DNA from: Motiliproteus sp041586615 | Lineage (GTDB): Bacteria > Pseudomonadota > Gammaproteobacteria > Pseudomonadales > Balneatricaceae | Length of the DNA stretch: 64,000 nucleotides | Direction: 5' to 3' | NCBI GenBank assembly: GCA_041586615.1 | Contig: JBFGZS010000006.1 | Span: forward strand, 26,600-90,599 | Shown: positions 27,719 to 36,823 of the stretch, piece by piece | Layout: every line of letters begins with the position of its first letter | How positions within the stretch are numbered: the stretch's first letter is position 1 | Notes under the pieces: generated by a model | The model's input: the letters and a program-made list of their open reading frames with translations, nothing else | What the model was told of the DNA's origin: nothing | The model's database searches: none | Program-made: the position numbers and the translations under genes

Positions 27719-28591
27719 CTACCGGACAGGCTTCGTTTTCAATTCGGGCCGACGGTGAATTATCCAGTAGGTCATGCCTACGAGAAAACCGCCGCCGATG
27801 ATGTTGCCCAGCGTCACCGGGATCAGGTTATTAACGATGAAATGACTCAGGGTTAACTCTGCAAACTCTGCCGGGCTATGGCCGGTCATGGCCCAAAATT
27901 CCGGACCTGCAAAAACCTTAATCACAATCCCCATGGGAATCATAAACATGTTGGCGATGCTGTGCTCAAAGCCACTGGCGACGAACATCGCAATCGGTAG
28001 TAGCATCACGAGGATCTTATCGGTCGCACTACGGCACGAGAACGTCATCCAGATGGCAAGGCAAACCATCAGGTTACAGAGCACCCCTAAGGCGACGGCC
28101 TGGCCAAATTCATGCTGCAGCTTATGCTGGGCAATTTTCATGGCATTGATCCCCCAGGCACCATTGCCGGTCATGTGCTGCTGGGCAAACCAGATCATCG
28201 CCACAAAGAAGAAGGCGCCGACCATATTGCCAACATACACCGTACCCCAGTTTCGCAACAGCTGCGCGCTGGTGATTCGGCCGCTGGCTCGGGCCACGGT
28301 GGTTAACACCGACGAGGTGAAGAGCTCGCCGCCACAAATCACCACCAGGATCAGTCCCAGGCTAAACGCCAGACCGCCAATGAGCTTAGCCATTCCGAAC
28401 GGCATATCAGCGGCACCGGTCGTGACCGTGGTATAAAACACAAAGGCAATGGAGATGAATACACCTGCCGTGATGGCAAGATAGAAAGATTGAAGCGGGT
28501 TTTTGGTCGCTTTATTGACACCCACCTCTTCGGCTTTGTGCGCCATGGCTGCTGGCATCAGCGCGTCAAACGGGTTGTTTTCAGGTTGCAC
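27719..28591 (-). CDS. formate/nitrite transporter (FocA/NirC family)
   Basis: 290-residue pentameric channel subunit with six helices. Recognisable parts: FYLAITAGVFISIAFVFYTT, LGLILVVICGGELFTSSVLT (omega-loop region), NWGTVYVGNMVGAFFFVAM and GFEHSIANMFMIPMGI. It is closer in length and motifs to FocA than NirC, and its place beside formaldehyde-oxidising genes suggests formate export or uptake. No pyruvate formate-lyase gene is adjacent. Confidence 0.9.
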   Translation of the reverse strand: MQPENNPFDALMPAAMAHKAEEVGVNKATKNPLQSFYLAITAGVFISIAFVFYTTVTTGAADMPFGMAKLIGGLAFSLGLILVVICGGELFTSSVLTTVARASGRITSAQLLRNWGTVYVGNMVGAFFFVAMIWFAQQHMTGNGAWGINAMKIAQHKLQHEFGQAVALGVLCNLMVCLAIWMTFSCRSATDKILVMLLPIAMFVASGFEHSIANMFMIPMGIVIKVFAGPEFWAMTGHSPAEFAELTLSHFIVNNLIPVTLGNIIGGGFLVGMTYWIIHRRPELKTKPVR

Positions 28592-28846
28592 GGGGTGCTC
28601 CTTCAGGATTAGTTGATTGCCCGAAACCTCCCTATCGGCGCATTATGAAGATCACCCGGTACACTATGAAGGTCACCGCAACTGGCTGTCCTTACTACCG
28701 CGGCGGTTATAGGTACTCAGGCGTGTTTGTTGCTTTTCAAGCGCTACCTGGCAGCTAACACACAGGCGCACACCGGGGACTGCCTTACGGCGCTTTTCTG
28801 AGATTAAGGCTGCCTCCTAACAGAGGCAGCCTGCCTAGCATTACCT

Positions 28847-29998
28847 TTACATCACTTTCTTGAAGATCTCGACGATCTCTTCAGTGGTTGCTTTTCTCGG
28901 GTTGGTCAAAGAGCAAGGATCGTTCAAGGCGTTGATCGCCATAAACGCCAACCGCTCCTCTTTGACGCCCAGGTCAGCAAGCTTTTGTGCGGTGCCTACC
29001 GCCGCTGACAGTTTCTCGATGGCAAGGATGCCCGCTTCTGCGGCCTCAGAGTCAGACATCCCGGTGGTATCAACACCCAGGGTTCTGGCGATATCAGCAA
29101 AGCGGTCGGCTTTTGCTACCGCGTTAAAACGTGATACGTCCGGCAGCAGGATGGCGTTGGACAGACCGTGCACCAGGTCATAAACACCCCCAAGCTGGTG
29201 CGCCATGGCGTGAACATAGCCCAGTGACGCATTGGAGAAGGCCATACCGGCCAGGTACTCGGCATACTGCATAGCATCTCTGGCCTCGAGGTCTTCACCA
29301 TCATTGACCGCAGCTTCGAGGTTTTCGGCAATCAGCTCGATGGCCTTGGTTGCCACAGCATCGGTTATGGGTGTCGCGGCTGTCGAAACATACGCTTCTA
29401 CCGCATGCGTCAAGGCGTCCATGCCGGTCGCTGCCGTTAGCGACTTGGGCATCGCCACCATCAGCTTGGTATCGTTTACTGCAATGATGGGGAGTAGGTT
29501 CTTATCGACGACGGGGTACTTGGTCTCGTCTGCTTCATTGGTGACGATGGCAAAGACTGTCATCTCCGCCGCCGTACCTGCCGTGGTATTGACAGTAACC
29601 AACGGCAGCTGCGGCTGCGCTGACAGGTGGACACCTTTGGCGTAATCCCGGATGTGGCCACCGTTGGTCGCGACCAGGGCGATGCCTTTGGCGCAGTCAT
29701 GGGGTGATCCACCGCCGAAAGAGATGACGAAGTCACAGCCTTGCCCTTGCAGTAAGGTCAGACCGTCTTCGATATTGGCCTCTGTGGGGTTGGGCTTCAC
29801 CTCATCGAAGATAACGAAATCAATCTGGTGCGTATCCAGCACTCGAGTCAGGTGATCGACCAACTTGATATCAACCAAGACTTTGTCGGTGACAACTAAC
29901 GCCTTCTTGAAGTTTCGCGCGTTTAGTTCTGCACCGAGTTCCTTGATGGCGTCGGGTCCCATTAAAGACATTTGCGGCATGTAGAAAGTATTGCTCAT
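28847..29998 (-). CDS. iron-containing alcohol dehydrogenase (type III)
   Basis: 383 residues. NAD-binding motif ISFGGGSPHDCAKGIALVATN and the metal-binding region GMDALTHAVEAYVST plus GYVHAMAHQLGGVYDLVHGLSNAI give the one-Asp three-His ligand set. It is close to the YiaY/AdhB and Bacillus methanol-dehydrogenase branch, which oxidises short alcohols. Adjacency to formaldehyde oxidation makes methanol or another short alcohol possible but unproven. A LysR gene is transcribed divergently 413 bases away. Confidence 0.9.
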   Translation of the reverse strand: MSNTFYMPQMSLMGPDAIKELGAELNARNFKKALVVTDKVLVDIKLVDHLTRVLDTHQIDFVIFDEVKPNPTEANIEDGLTLLQGQGCDFVISFGGGSPHDCAKGIALVATNGGHIRDYAKGVHLSAQPQLPLVTVNTTAGTAAEMTVFAIVTNEADETKYPVVDKNLLPIIAVNDTKLMVAMPKSLTAATGMDALTHAVEAYVSTAATPITDAVATKAIELIAENLEAAVNDGEDLEARDAMQYAEYLAGMAFSNASLGYVHAMAHQLGGVYDLVHGLSNAILLPDVSRFNAVAKADRFADIARTLGVDTTGMSDSEAAEAGILAIEKLSAAVGTAQKLADLGVKEERLAFMAINALNDPCSLTNPRKATTEEIVEIFKKVM

Positions 29999-30411
29999 GA
30001 GTCATTCCTCAACGTTAACTAAAATTCGCTCGTCGCCTGCGCTCGGCTCCTGGCTCGAACACCGGCAGCGGAGTTAACAATCATCCTTTGCGGGTTCGGG
30101 TTGTTACGCTAATGATCTCTACGCGGCGTCATTGAGATACAGTGTATCCCTATATTTTTTGCTGATAATCCTGCTTGTTGGTAAATTACTTTTTCTGCTG
30201 AGCAACAATAGAGCTGACCCTGATGCCAACTTTGCGCAGCTAAGGTTCAGGCGCCACTGCCAAAACCCTGGCCATGACTGCCACTTTCAGCTAGACAAGC
30301 GCTCAATCATAGGACTTAGACGCGATCACCCGCGTAGAAACAGCTGTTGCACTTGCCCACCAATTAAAGATAATCTGGCTGTATTCATGTTTTTTTTACA
30401 CCGAGGTAACA
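29999..30411. other. divergent intergenic region, no gene seen
   Basis: 413 bases between the alcohol dehydrogenase and LysR genes. I see no reading frame with a plausible start, and no site I can assign; promoters of both genes should be here. Confidence 0.5.
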
Positions 30412-31284
30412 ATGTTCAATTGGGAAGGCGTCTGTGAATTTGTCGCGGTTGCCGAAGCGGAGAGCTTTACTGCCGCCGCCAAACGGCTCGGTATATCAAC
30501 AGCCCAGGTCAGCAGACAGGTCAGTGCATTGGAAACCCGGCTGTCCGCCAAGCTGTTCTATCGCACCACGCGCCGGGTGGCGGTGACCGAGGTCGGCAAT
30601 ATCTACTACCAACACTGTCGGCAGCTATTGGACGGTTTGGATGAAGCGGAGCGCGCCATCACTAATCTGCAAAGCACACCGACAGGGAAGCTAAAAATTA
30701 CCGCGCCGACCACCTACGGTGAGAGAACGATCGTCCCTTTGATTAATAACTTTGTGGCAAAATACCCGGAGCTGGATGTGTGGCTACGCCTAACCAACCA
30801 GACCCTAGACTTGATCGACGAAGGCTATGATCTGGCCATCCGCCTGGGGAAACTGGATGATTCGTCGATGATGGCAAAGCGGCTGGCGTCACGCACCCGG
30901 TACGTCTGCGCATCGCCCGACTACCTCTCAACCCACGGGGTGCCACACTCGCTGTCGGAACTGGAGCAACACAACTGCCTGCAAGGCACGCTGGACTACT
31001 GGCTTTTTCAGGAAAACGGTAAAGCGCGCAATATCAAGATCACGGGGAACATCCGCTGTAACAGTGGCCGAGCCTTGGTTGATGCCGCGTTGAAGGGCAT
31101 CGGTATCGTCCAGTTGCCGGACTACTATGTGTCGCATTTTATCGAAAGCGGCCAACTGGTCTCGCTACTGGAACACCTGCGCGAGCCGGATGAGGGTGTC
31201 TGGGCGCTCTACCCACACAACAGGCACCTATCGCCCAAGGTGCGGATGCTGATAGATTACCTGAGTGAAGCGCTGGGGTATTAA
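30412..31284 (+). CDS. LysR-family transcriptional regulator
   Basis: 290 residues; GAGGT lies 6 bases before the ATG. The N-terminal helix-turn-helix is FTAAAKRLGISTAQVSRQVS with LSAKLFYRTTRRVAVTEVG. The effector domain contains LKITAPTTYGERTIVPLINN and LIDEGYDLAIRLGKLDDSSM, as in the CrgA/AaeR-like group. It is divergent from the iron alcohol dehydrogenase, its most likely target. Confidence 0.92.
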   Translation: MFNWEGVCEFVAVAEAESFTAAAKRLGISTAQVSRQVSALETRLSAKLFYRTTRRVAVTEVGNIYYQHCRQLLDGLDEAERAITNLQSTPTGKLKITAPTTYGERTIVPLINNFVAKYPELDVWLRLTNQTLDLIDEGYDLAIRLGKLDDSSMMAKRLASRTRYVCASPDYLSTHGVPHSLSELEQHNCLQGTLDYWLFQENGKARNIKITGNIRCNSGRALVDAALKGIGIVQLPDYYVSHFIESGQLVSLLEHLREPDEGVWALYPHNRHLSPKVRMLIDYLSEALGY

Positions 31285-31287
31285 GAC

Positions 31288-31439
31288 AGCACCGTAATAC
31301 CGAGCACAACACGTCGTCTCGATAGGCGGTTTATGCATGAACCGCCGCGGCATAATGCCGGGTGAGACAAGGCCGGACATGTCCGGCCTTGTCGTCATCA
31401 AAAGAACGAATGAATCGGTATTTTGATACCCCGTTAATC
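31288..31439 (-). repeat. dispersed hairpin repeat, copy R2
   Basis: Near full-length copy in reverse orientation between the convergent ends of the LysR and porin genes. Its second hairpin is a perfect 28-base palindrome (31366-31393, arms GACAAGGCCGGACA). Its first stem is ATCAAAA/TTTTGAT where R1 has ATCAACA/TGTTGAT. Confidence 0.82.
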
Positions 31440-31456
31440 AATCGATCCTGCGGGTG

Positions 31457-32560
31457 TTAGAACAGATAACGCGTCGAGAACTGGATGCGATCCAGATCCA
31501 CGTCAGCAACGCCTTCCGCATGAAAGTCATAACTCTTGCGCTGAACCTCAACCCCCATACGCACCTGCTTGGTCACATCCCACACTATGTTGGCATGTAC
31601 CGACTGAACGCCTTTCAGAGTAGTGCCCGTTTCGGCGTCGGTTGCGGCAAGCATTAGCGTCGAGCGGACACCCTTGCCCCAGACATGCTTATAGGCGATG
31701 GAAGCGCCTGTACTATCGAGGGTATCGAAGGTGGCACCAGCGCCTTTAGAGGCGGCATGGGCCGCCAGCCCCATATAACGACCCAGCGCACCGTGATTCA
31801 ACTGCACGCGCAGATCGTCGCCGTTACTACCAATCTTGAATTTACCGGTCAAGCTGAGCGCCGCACCAATCTTGTCGTCGTCGCTGGCGTTCTTCAGCTG
31901 GCGAACCAGTAGCGCAGCAGACGCGTGGGAACGCTTATCGCGGCTATTGGCATCATAGCGGGCGACCAGGTCCGGTATATTGTTGTTATCCGTAGCCAAC
32001 GTATTAGGGTTCTCCGCCGCCAACATCAGCTTGCCGTTCTCCAGCGACTGGGTGTAACGGACCTGGGCCTGGCGCACGAAGATTACGCTGGCGTGCTGAG
32101 TAAAATCGAGCATCTCACCCAGGCCTGCCAGGTCCATAAAGGTGGACCAGGTCTGCCCCATAAGGATGCCATTCATTGAGCCGTAAGCATGACGGATACG
32201 AAAGCTGTTTGAGTTGGAGACGATCTCATTGCCTGCGGTACCGTAGAAATCACCCTCAATATGGGTATTCAGTGTTCCTGCATCGGTTTCCGTGGAGGTC
32301 TTGAGCCAGATACGCGATTCGCGCGCACTCATGTCGATGGTCGCGTCGGCACCTTGACTAACTTTTCTACCTACAGACGGGGAAACGACGGTACCGCTTA
32401 CCGCGAGACCCGGATCGTTATAACTGACATCAAATTTGGCGTAACCGCCTAGCGTCACCTCCGTCTCTCCTGCGTTGAACTTGGCCGCATAGCCAGGAGC
32501 AGCGAACGCTGCTGCACTGATAGCTGCGACTAGTAGAGATATTTTCTTTTTCTTATTCAT
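31457..32560 (-). CDS. DcaP-like outer-membrane porin
   Basis: 367 residues: signal peptide ISLLVAAISAAAFAAPGYA, then a beta-barrel with alternating polar residues and C-terminal phenylalanine (FSTRYLF). Segments VTLGGYAKFDVSYNDPG, ESRIWLKTSTETDAGTLNTH and FRIRHAYGSMNGILMGQTW with STFMD are characteristic of the DcaP family, a porin associated with dicarboxylic-acid uptake in Acinetobacter. An IclR-type palindrome lies 56 bases upstream of the start, tying it to the acyl-CoA block. Confidence 0.85.
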   Translation of the reverse strand: MNKKKKISLLVAAISAAAFAAPGYAAKFNAGETEVTLGGYAKFDVSYNDPGLAVSGTVVSPSVGRKVSQGADATIDMSARESRIWLKTSTETDAGTLNTHIEGDFYGTAGNEIVSNSNSFRIRHAYGSMNGILMGQTWSTFMDLAGLGEMLDFTQHASVIFVRQAQVRYTQSLENGKLMLAAENPNTLATDNNNIPDLVARYDANSRDKRSHASAALLVRQLKNASDDDKIGAALSLTGKFKIGSNGDDLRVQLNHGALGRYMGLAAHAASKGAGATFDTLDSTGASIAYKHVWGKGVRSTLMLAATDAETGTTLKGVQSVHANIVWDVTKQVRMGVEVQRKSYDFHAEGVADVDLDRIQFSTRYLF

Positions 32561-32615
32561 GCTACTTCCTTCTCATCGATTAACAACCTATAAACCCTAA
32601 TACACAGAACCTAGT

Positions 32616-32628
32616 TTCGCTATGCGAA
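32616..32628. promoter_or_regulatory. IclR-type palindrome, site 1 (porin)
   Basis: TTCGC-TAT-GCGAA, within AGTTTCGCTATGCGAACT. One of six related palindromes placed before genes of the catabolic block (also 39256, 45075, 45259, 54024 and 55652). Confidence 0.72.
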
Positions 32629-32820
32629 CTAAGATATCTTTATGCGCGCACAGGCAGAACAAAACAACACGCGAGCACAAAATAACAGCCATTACGTGCG
32701 AGAATTACAATAAAGCATGCGCGCGGCAGAGAGACCCGCTGCGCAGTTCATCAGCGGGGTCCTGACACAGGAGTTAGGCGCGTATGCTTGATTGGAAAAA
32801 GAAGTAACGACTTAGACGTC

Positions 32821-32994
32821 CTAACTACTTAGACGTCCAATCCAGCTGATCAAACCGTTTGGCACGGACAGGCTGCGAGTCACAACCACCCGATTGCTCT
32901 CGTTGTCATCCAGATGGGGCTGGCGCAGGGCTTCGATGAGAGCACGCAAGTCGGCGATATCGCGTGCTCGCTCTTTAGCGTCAATAAAACGCTT
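32821..32994 (-). pseudogene. orphan coding fragment of unknown family
   Basis: A 57-codon open frame, bounded upstream by a stop and lacking a start codon, reads RARDIADLRALIEALRQPHL and NRVVVTRSLSVPNGLISW, then ends at TAG. The composition looks protein-like (helix followed by strands), but I cannot name the family. The 12-base block ACTTAGACGTCC is repeated at its end (32810 and 32827). It is probably the 3' remnant of a lost gene. The rest of 32561-33158 shows no gene. Confidence 0.35.
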
Positions 32995-33067
32995 TTATTC
33001 GGCACGAACGAGAGCTTACGCCCTATGCGCAAGTCCCATTCATTGCCCGAACGGGGCTTGCTCTTCC

Positions 33068-33091
33068 AGGCTTTTTTGGGTTTTTAAGCCT
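33068..33091 (-). terminator. weak stem-loop after the ETF-ubiquinone oxidoreductase gene
   Basis: AGGCTT/AAGCCT with a 12-base T/G loop, 68 bases past the stop. A weak hairpin; only a possible terminator. Confidence 0.3.
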
Positions 33092-33158
33092 TTATATCAA
33101 CAACTTACTGTTATACCCGGCCAGTTTCCAAGCGAAATAAGCACGACACACGTCGCAC

Positions 33159-34808
33159 TCACATATTCGGATAATTGGGGCCGCCGGCGCCTTCCGGTGC
33201 GACCCAGGTGATGTTCTGAGAGGGGTCTTTGATATCGCAGGTTTTGCAATGTACGCAGTTCTGCGCATTGATCTGTAAGCGTTTGTCGCCATTCTCCTTT
33301 TCGACCACCTCGTAAACACCTGCCGGGCAGTAGCGCTGTGCCGGTTCATCGTAGATCGGCAGATTGTGCTCTAGAGGGATAGTGCTGTCTTTGAGCTTCA
33401 AGTGACAGGGCTGCTCCTCTTCATGATTCGTATTGGAGAGGAAAACCGAAGATAGCTTATCGAAGCTGATCACACCGTCGGGCTTGGGATAGTTGATCTG
33501 GGCACACTCGGCTGCGGGCTGGAGCTGAGCGTGATCCGGGTTACGGTCACGCAGGGTAATTGGCAGCTTGCCCTTGAACCAGTTCTGATCGACGTAGTTA
33601 AACGCACCACCCATGGTCATGCCGAACTTGTGCATTGCGGGGCCGAAGTTACGCGAGCGGTGCAACTCATCGTTAAGCCAGCTTCTTTCAAAGCTCTCAT
33701 CGTGCTGAGTCAGTTCGGTTCCGGCAAAGCCTTCGGCGATCGCAGCAACAACCGTTTCAGCGGCGATCATACCGCTCTTCATTGCTGTATGGCTGCCTTT
33801 GATCTTGGCGAAGTTTAATGTGCCGGCATCACAGCCGATCAACAGGCCGCCTGGGAAGCTCATCTTCGGTAGCGAATTGTAGCCGCCTTTAGCGATGGCT
33901 CGGGCACCGTAAGAGATGCGCTTACCACCTTCGAGATATTGCTTAAACACCGGGTGGTGCTTCATCCGCTGCATCTCATCGAATGGACTCAGGTGCGGGT
34001 TGGTGTAGCCAAGGTCGGTGATCAGCCCCAGTACCACCTGATTGCCTTCGGCGTGATACAGAAACGATCCACCCGCCGCATTGCTACCTAACGGCCAGCC
34101 GGCACCATGAATAACCAAGCCAGGCTTGTGTTTGGCAGGATCGATATCCCAGAGCTCTTTAATGCCAATACCGTAGTGTTGTGGATCGGCATCTTTATCC
34201 AGTTCGAATTGACTAATCAGCTCTTTACCCAAGTGGCCACGACAGCCTTCGGCGAACAGGGTGTACTTGGCGTGCAGCTCCATGCCGGGCATAAAGCTAT
34301 CTTTGGGTTCGCCGTTGACGTCCAAGCCCATATCGCCGGTGGCGATACCTTTGACCGAACCATCGTCGTTGTAAAGAATCTCGGCAGCGGCAAAACCGGG
34401 GAAAATCTCGACGCCCAGGGCACCGGCTTGCTCGGCCAACCAGCGGCACAGGTTGCCGAGGCTGATGACATAGTTACCGTCGTTGTGCATGGTGTGTGGC
34501 ACCATAGCATTGGGGATTCTGGTCGCCTTTTGTTCATTGTTGAACAGGTAGATCTCATCGCCGCTCACTGATGCGCCCAGATTGAGACCCATCTCTTTCC
34601 AATCGGGAAATAGTTCGTCGAGGGCACGAGGTTCGAAAACGGCACCGGAGAGAATATGCGCACCGACCTCCGAGCCTTTCTCAACGACACAGACCATCAG
34701 TTCCTGTTCATTGGCTTGGGCTTGCTGCATCAGCCGGCAAGCGGCAGACAGGCCCGCAGGGCCGGCACCGACTATGACAACATCAAATTCCATCGCTTCG
34801 CGTTCCAC
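33159..34808 (-). CDS. etfD: electron transfer flavoprotein-ubiquinone oxidoreductase
   Basis: 549 residues. Passes electrons from reduced ETF to the quinone pool at the inner membrane. FAD motif DVVIVGAGPAGLSAACRL at the N-terminus; C-terminal ferredoxin-like 4Fe-4S domain with RYCPAGVYEVVEKENGDKR and AQNCVHCKTCDIKDPSQNI. I favour the GTG at 34808 (AGGA 8 bases upstream), which gives a start equivalent to the family's MEREAMEFDVVIV; ATG at 34823 lacks a ribosome site. It is next to etfAB and the two acyl-CoA dehydrogenases whose electrons it collects. Confidence 0.95.
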   Translation of the reverse strand: MEREAMEFDVVIVGAGPAGLSAACRLMQQAQANEQELMVCVVEKGSEVGAHILSGAVFEPRALDELFPDWKEMGLNLGASVSGDEIYLFNNEQKATRIPNAMVPHTMHNDGNYVISLGNLCRWLAEQAGALGVEIFPGFAAAEILYNDDGSVKGIATGDMGLDVNGEPKDSFMPGMELHAKYTLFAEGCRGHLGKELISQFELDKDADPQHYGIGIKELWDIDPAKHKPGLVIHGAGWPLGSNAAGGSFLYHAEGNQVVLGLITDLGYTNPHLSPFDEMQRMKHHPVFKQYLEGGKRISYGARAIAKGGYNSLPKMSFPGGLLIGCDAGTLNFAKIKGSHTAMKSGMIAAETVVAAIAEGFAGTELTQHDESFERSWLNDELHRSRNFGPAMHKFGMTMGGAFNYVDQNWFKGKLPITLRDRNPDHAQLQPAAECAQINYPKPDGVISFDKLSSVFLSNTNHEEEQPCHLKLKDSTIPLEHNLPIYDEPAQRYCPAGVYEVVEKENGDKRLQINAQNCVHCKTCDIKDPSQNITWVAPEGAGGPNYPNM

Positions 34809-35027
34809 AAGGATGTTCCTCATAAACTATTGAATGATTGCAGGCGACATCCGCGCCTCTGGTCGCTCGCCTCATAAACATCGACTCGGTGTGCCGGCGC
34901 AGAGACATTCTCCTCGCCTAGACGCCTATTGCACCCATTTCCGCTGTTTGTGGATGGGCACGTTCAAGAATCCAGTCCGTGCCAGAAGAAGCGACCGCTC
35001 TACGGGTGAGTATAAAGAGGGGTGACG

Positions 35028-35954
35028 TCAGAGCGTTTCCGCCAATTCTGGGACCGCCTCAAACAGGTCTGCCACCAGACCGTAATCGGCAACCTGAAAG
35101 ATTGGCGCTTCTTCGTCCTTGTTGATGGCCACGATGACCTTCGAGTCTTTCATCCCGGCAAGATGCTGGATGGCACCAGAGATACCGACTGCGATGTACA
35201 GCTCTGGGGCGACGATCTTGCCGGTCTGCCCTACCTGCATATCGTTGGGTACGAACCCGGCGTCGACGGCGGCGCGGGAAGCACCGATGGCGGCTCCAAG
35301 CTTGTCGGCCACTGGATCGAGCATACCGAAGTTATCGCCGTTGCCCATGCCACGACCACCGGAGATGATGATTTTAGCGCTGGTCAGCTCAGGACGGTCG
35401 GACTGCGCCAGCACCTCTTTCACAAAAGAAGAAACGCCGGCGTCGCTGGCCCGGTCTAGGTTTTCCACCGTAGCGCTACCCTCAGTGGTGGCCGCATCAA
35501 AACCGGTCGAACGCACGGTAACCACCTTGACCCTGTCGGAGGACTGTACGGTGGCGATGGCGTTACCGGCATAAATCGGGCGCTTGAAAGTATCGGTACC
35601 GTCGACGGCGATAATTTCAGAGATCTGCGCCACATCCAGGGCGGCAGCCACCCGCGGCATGAAATTCTTGCCGTTGGTGGTGGCTGGCGCCAGTATGTGG
35701 CTGTAGTCGATGGCCAGTTCGGTCACCAACTGCCCCAAATTCTCTGCCAACTGATGGGCGTAGGTGGTGTTGTCCACCACCAGCACCTTATTCACCCCGC
35801 TGATCTTAGCGGCTTCCTCGGCGGCTGTGCCACACTTCTCGCCCGCGACCAACAGATCGATATCACCGCCGATCTGGATGGCGGCGGTGACGGTGTTCAG
35901 GGTCGCCGCCTTCAGGGTGCAATTGTCGTGTTCCGCAATTACCAGGATGCTCAT
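35028..35954 (-). CDS. etfA: electron transfer flavoprotein alpha subunit
   Basis: 308 residues. N-terminal Rossmann-like half and a C-terminal FAD domain with ISGGRGMGNGDNFGMLDPVA, AAVDAGFVPNDMQVGQTGK and YIAVGISGAIQHLAGM. Forms the FAD-carrying heterodimer with EtfB, accepting electrons from acyl-CoA dehydrogenases. It begins one base after the etfB stop. Confidence 0.97.
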   Translation of the reverse strand: MSILVIAEHDNCTLKAATLNTVTAAIQIGGDIDLLVAGEKCGTAAEEAAKISGVNKVLVVDNTTYAHQLAENLGQLVTELAIDYSHILAPATTNGKNFMPRVAAALDVAQISEIIAVDGTDTFKRPIYAGNAIATVQSSDRVKVVTVRSTGFDAATTEGSATVENLDRASDAGVSSFVKEVLAQSDRPELTSAKIIISGGRGMGNGDNFGMLDPVADKLGAAIGASRAAVDAGFVPNDMQVGQTGKIVAPELYIAVGISGAIQHLAGMKDSKVIVAINKDEEAPIFQVADYGLVADLFEAVPELAETL

Positions 35955-35955
35955 A

Positions 35956-36705
35956 TCAGATCACCTTCGCTTCGTTCTTCAGTTTCTTGACCAGCTCATC
36001 CACGCTGGCGACAATCACACCGGCGCTACGCTCGGGCGGCACCTCAACCTTAAGAGTCTTGAGTCGAGGGCTAACGTCCACACCGTACTCCGCAGGTTTT
36101 TTGACTGCCAACGGCTTTCGCTTGGCCTTCATGATGTTGGGCAGTGACGCGTAGCGTGGTTCATTCAGGCGCAAGTCGGTGGTAATGATAGCCGGCAAGG
36201 TCAAGGAGAGCGTTTGTAAGCCTCCGTCGATTTCACGGGTCACCTCCACCGTACCATCGCCCATATGGACTTCGGAGGCGAAGGTCCCCTGCGACATGCC
36301 GGTCAAGGCGCCCAGCATCTGGCCGGTCTGATTATTGTCGGAATCGATGGACTGCTTGCCAAGAATAACGAGTTCAGGCTGCTCGGCCTCGACCACTTTG
36401 GCCAGTAATTTAGCCACGGCCAGCGATTCCAAGACTGCCTCGGTCTCAACCAGAATACCGCGGTCGGCCCCCAGAGCCATGGCAGTACGGATCTGTTCCT
36501 GTACCGCCTTGGGCCCCATGGAGACCACCACCACCTCGCTGGCAACACCCTTCTCTTTCAGACGAACCGCTTCCTCGACCGCAATCTCGCAGAAGGGATT
36601 CAGCGCCATCTTAACGTTACTAAGATCAACGTCAGACTGGTCACTCTTGACCCGAACCTTAACGTTGTAATCAATCACACGCTTTACCGCTACCAGTATT
36701 TTCAT
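35956..36705 (-). CDS. etfB: electron transfer flavoprotein beta subunit
   Basis: 249 residues with MKILVAVKRVIDYNVKVRVK at the start, the LNPFCEIAVEEAVRLKEKG segment, GKQSIDSDNNQTGQMLGALT (AMP-binding region) and PAIITTDLRLNEPRYASLPN. Full-length and coupled to etfA. It lies about 120 bases after the small acyl-CoA dehydrogenase gene and is probably co-transcribed with it. Confidence 0.97.
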   Translation of the reverse strand: MKILVAVKRVIDYNVKVRVKSDQSDVDLSNVKMALNPFCEIAVEEAVRLKEKGVASEVVVVSMGPKAVQEQIRTAMALGADRGILVETEAVLESLAVAKLLAKVVEAEQPELVILGKQSIDSDNNQTGQMLGALTGMSQGTFASEVHMGDGTVEVTREIDGGLQTLSLTLPAIITTDLRLNEPRYASLPNIMKAKRKPLAVKKPAEYGVDVSPRLKTLKVEVPPERSAGVIVASVDELVKKLKNEAKVI

Positions 36706-36823
36706 TGCTTGTACCTACCCCTCTTCACCCAAAAATTCATACAGGGTGCAATAGACGCTCCTGTGCGCCCTGTGTTTCTTTAACGCCGGCACCGGAGGCC
36801 CAAGCGCCTAATTGGTTAGCTGG

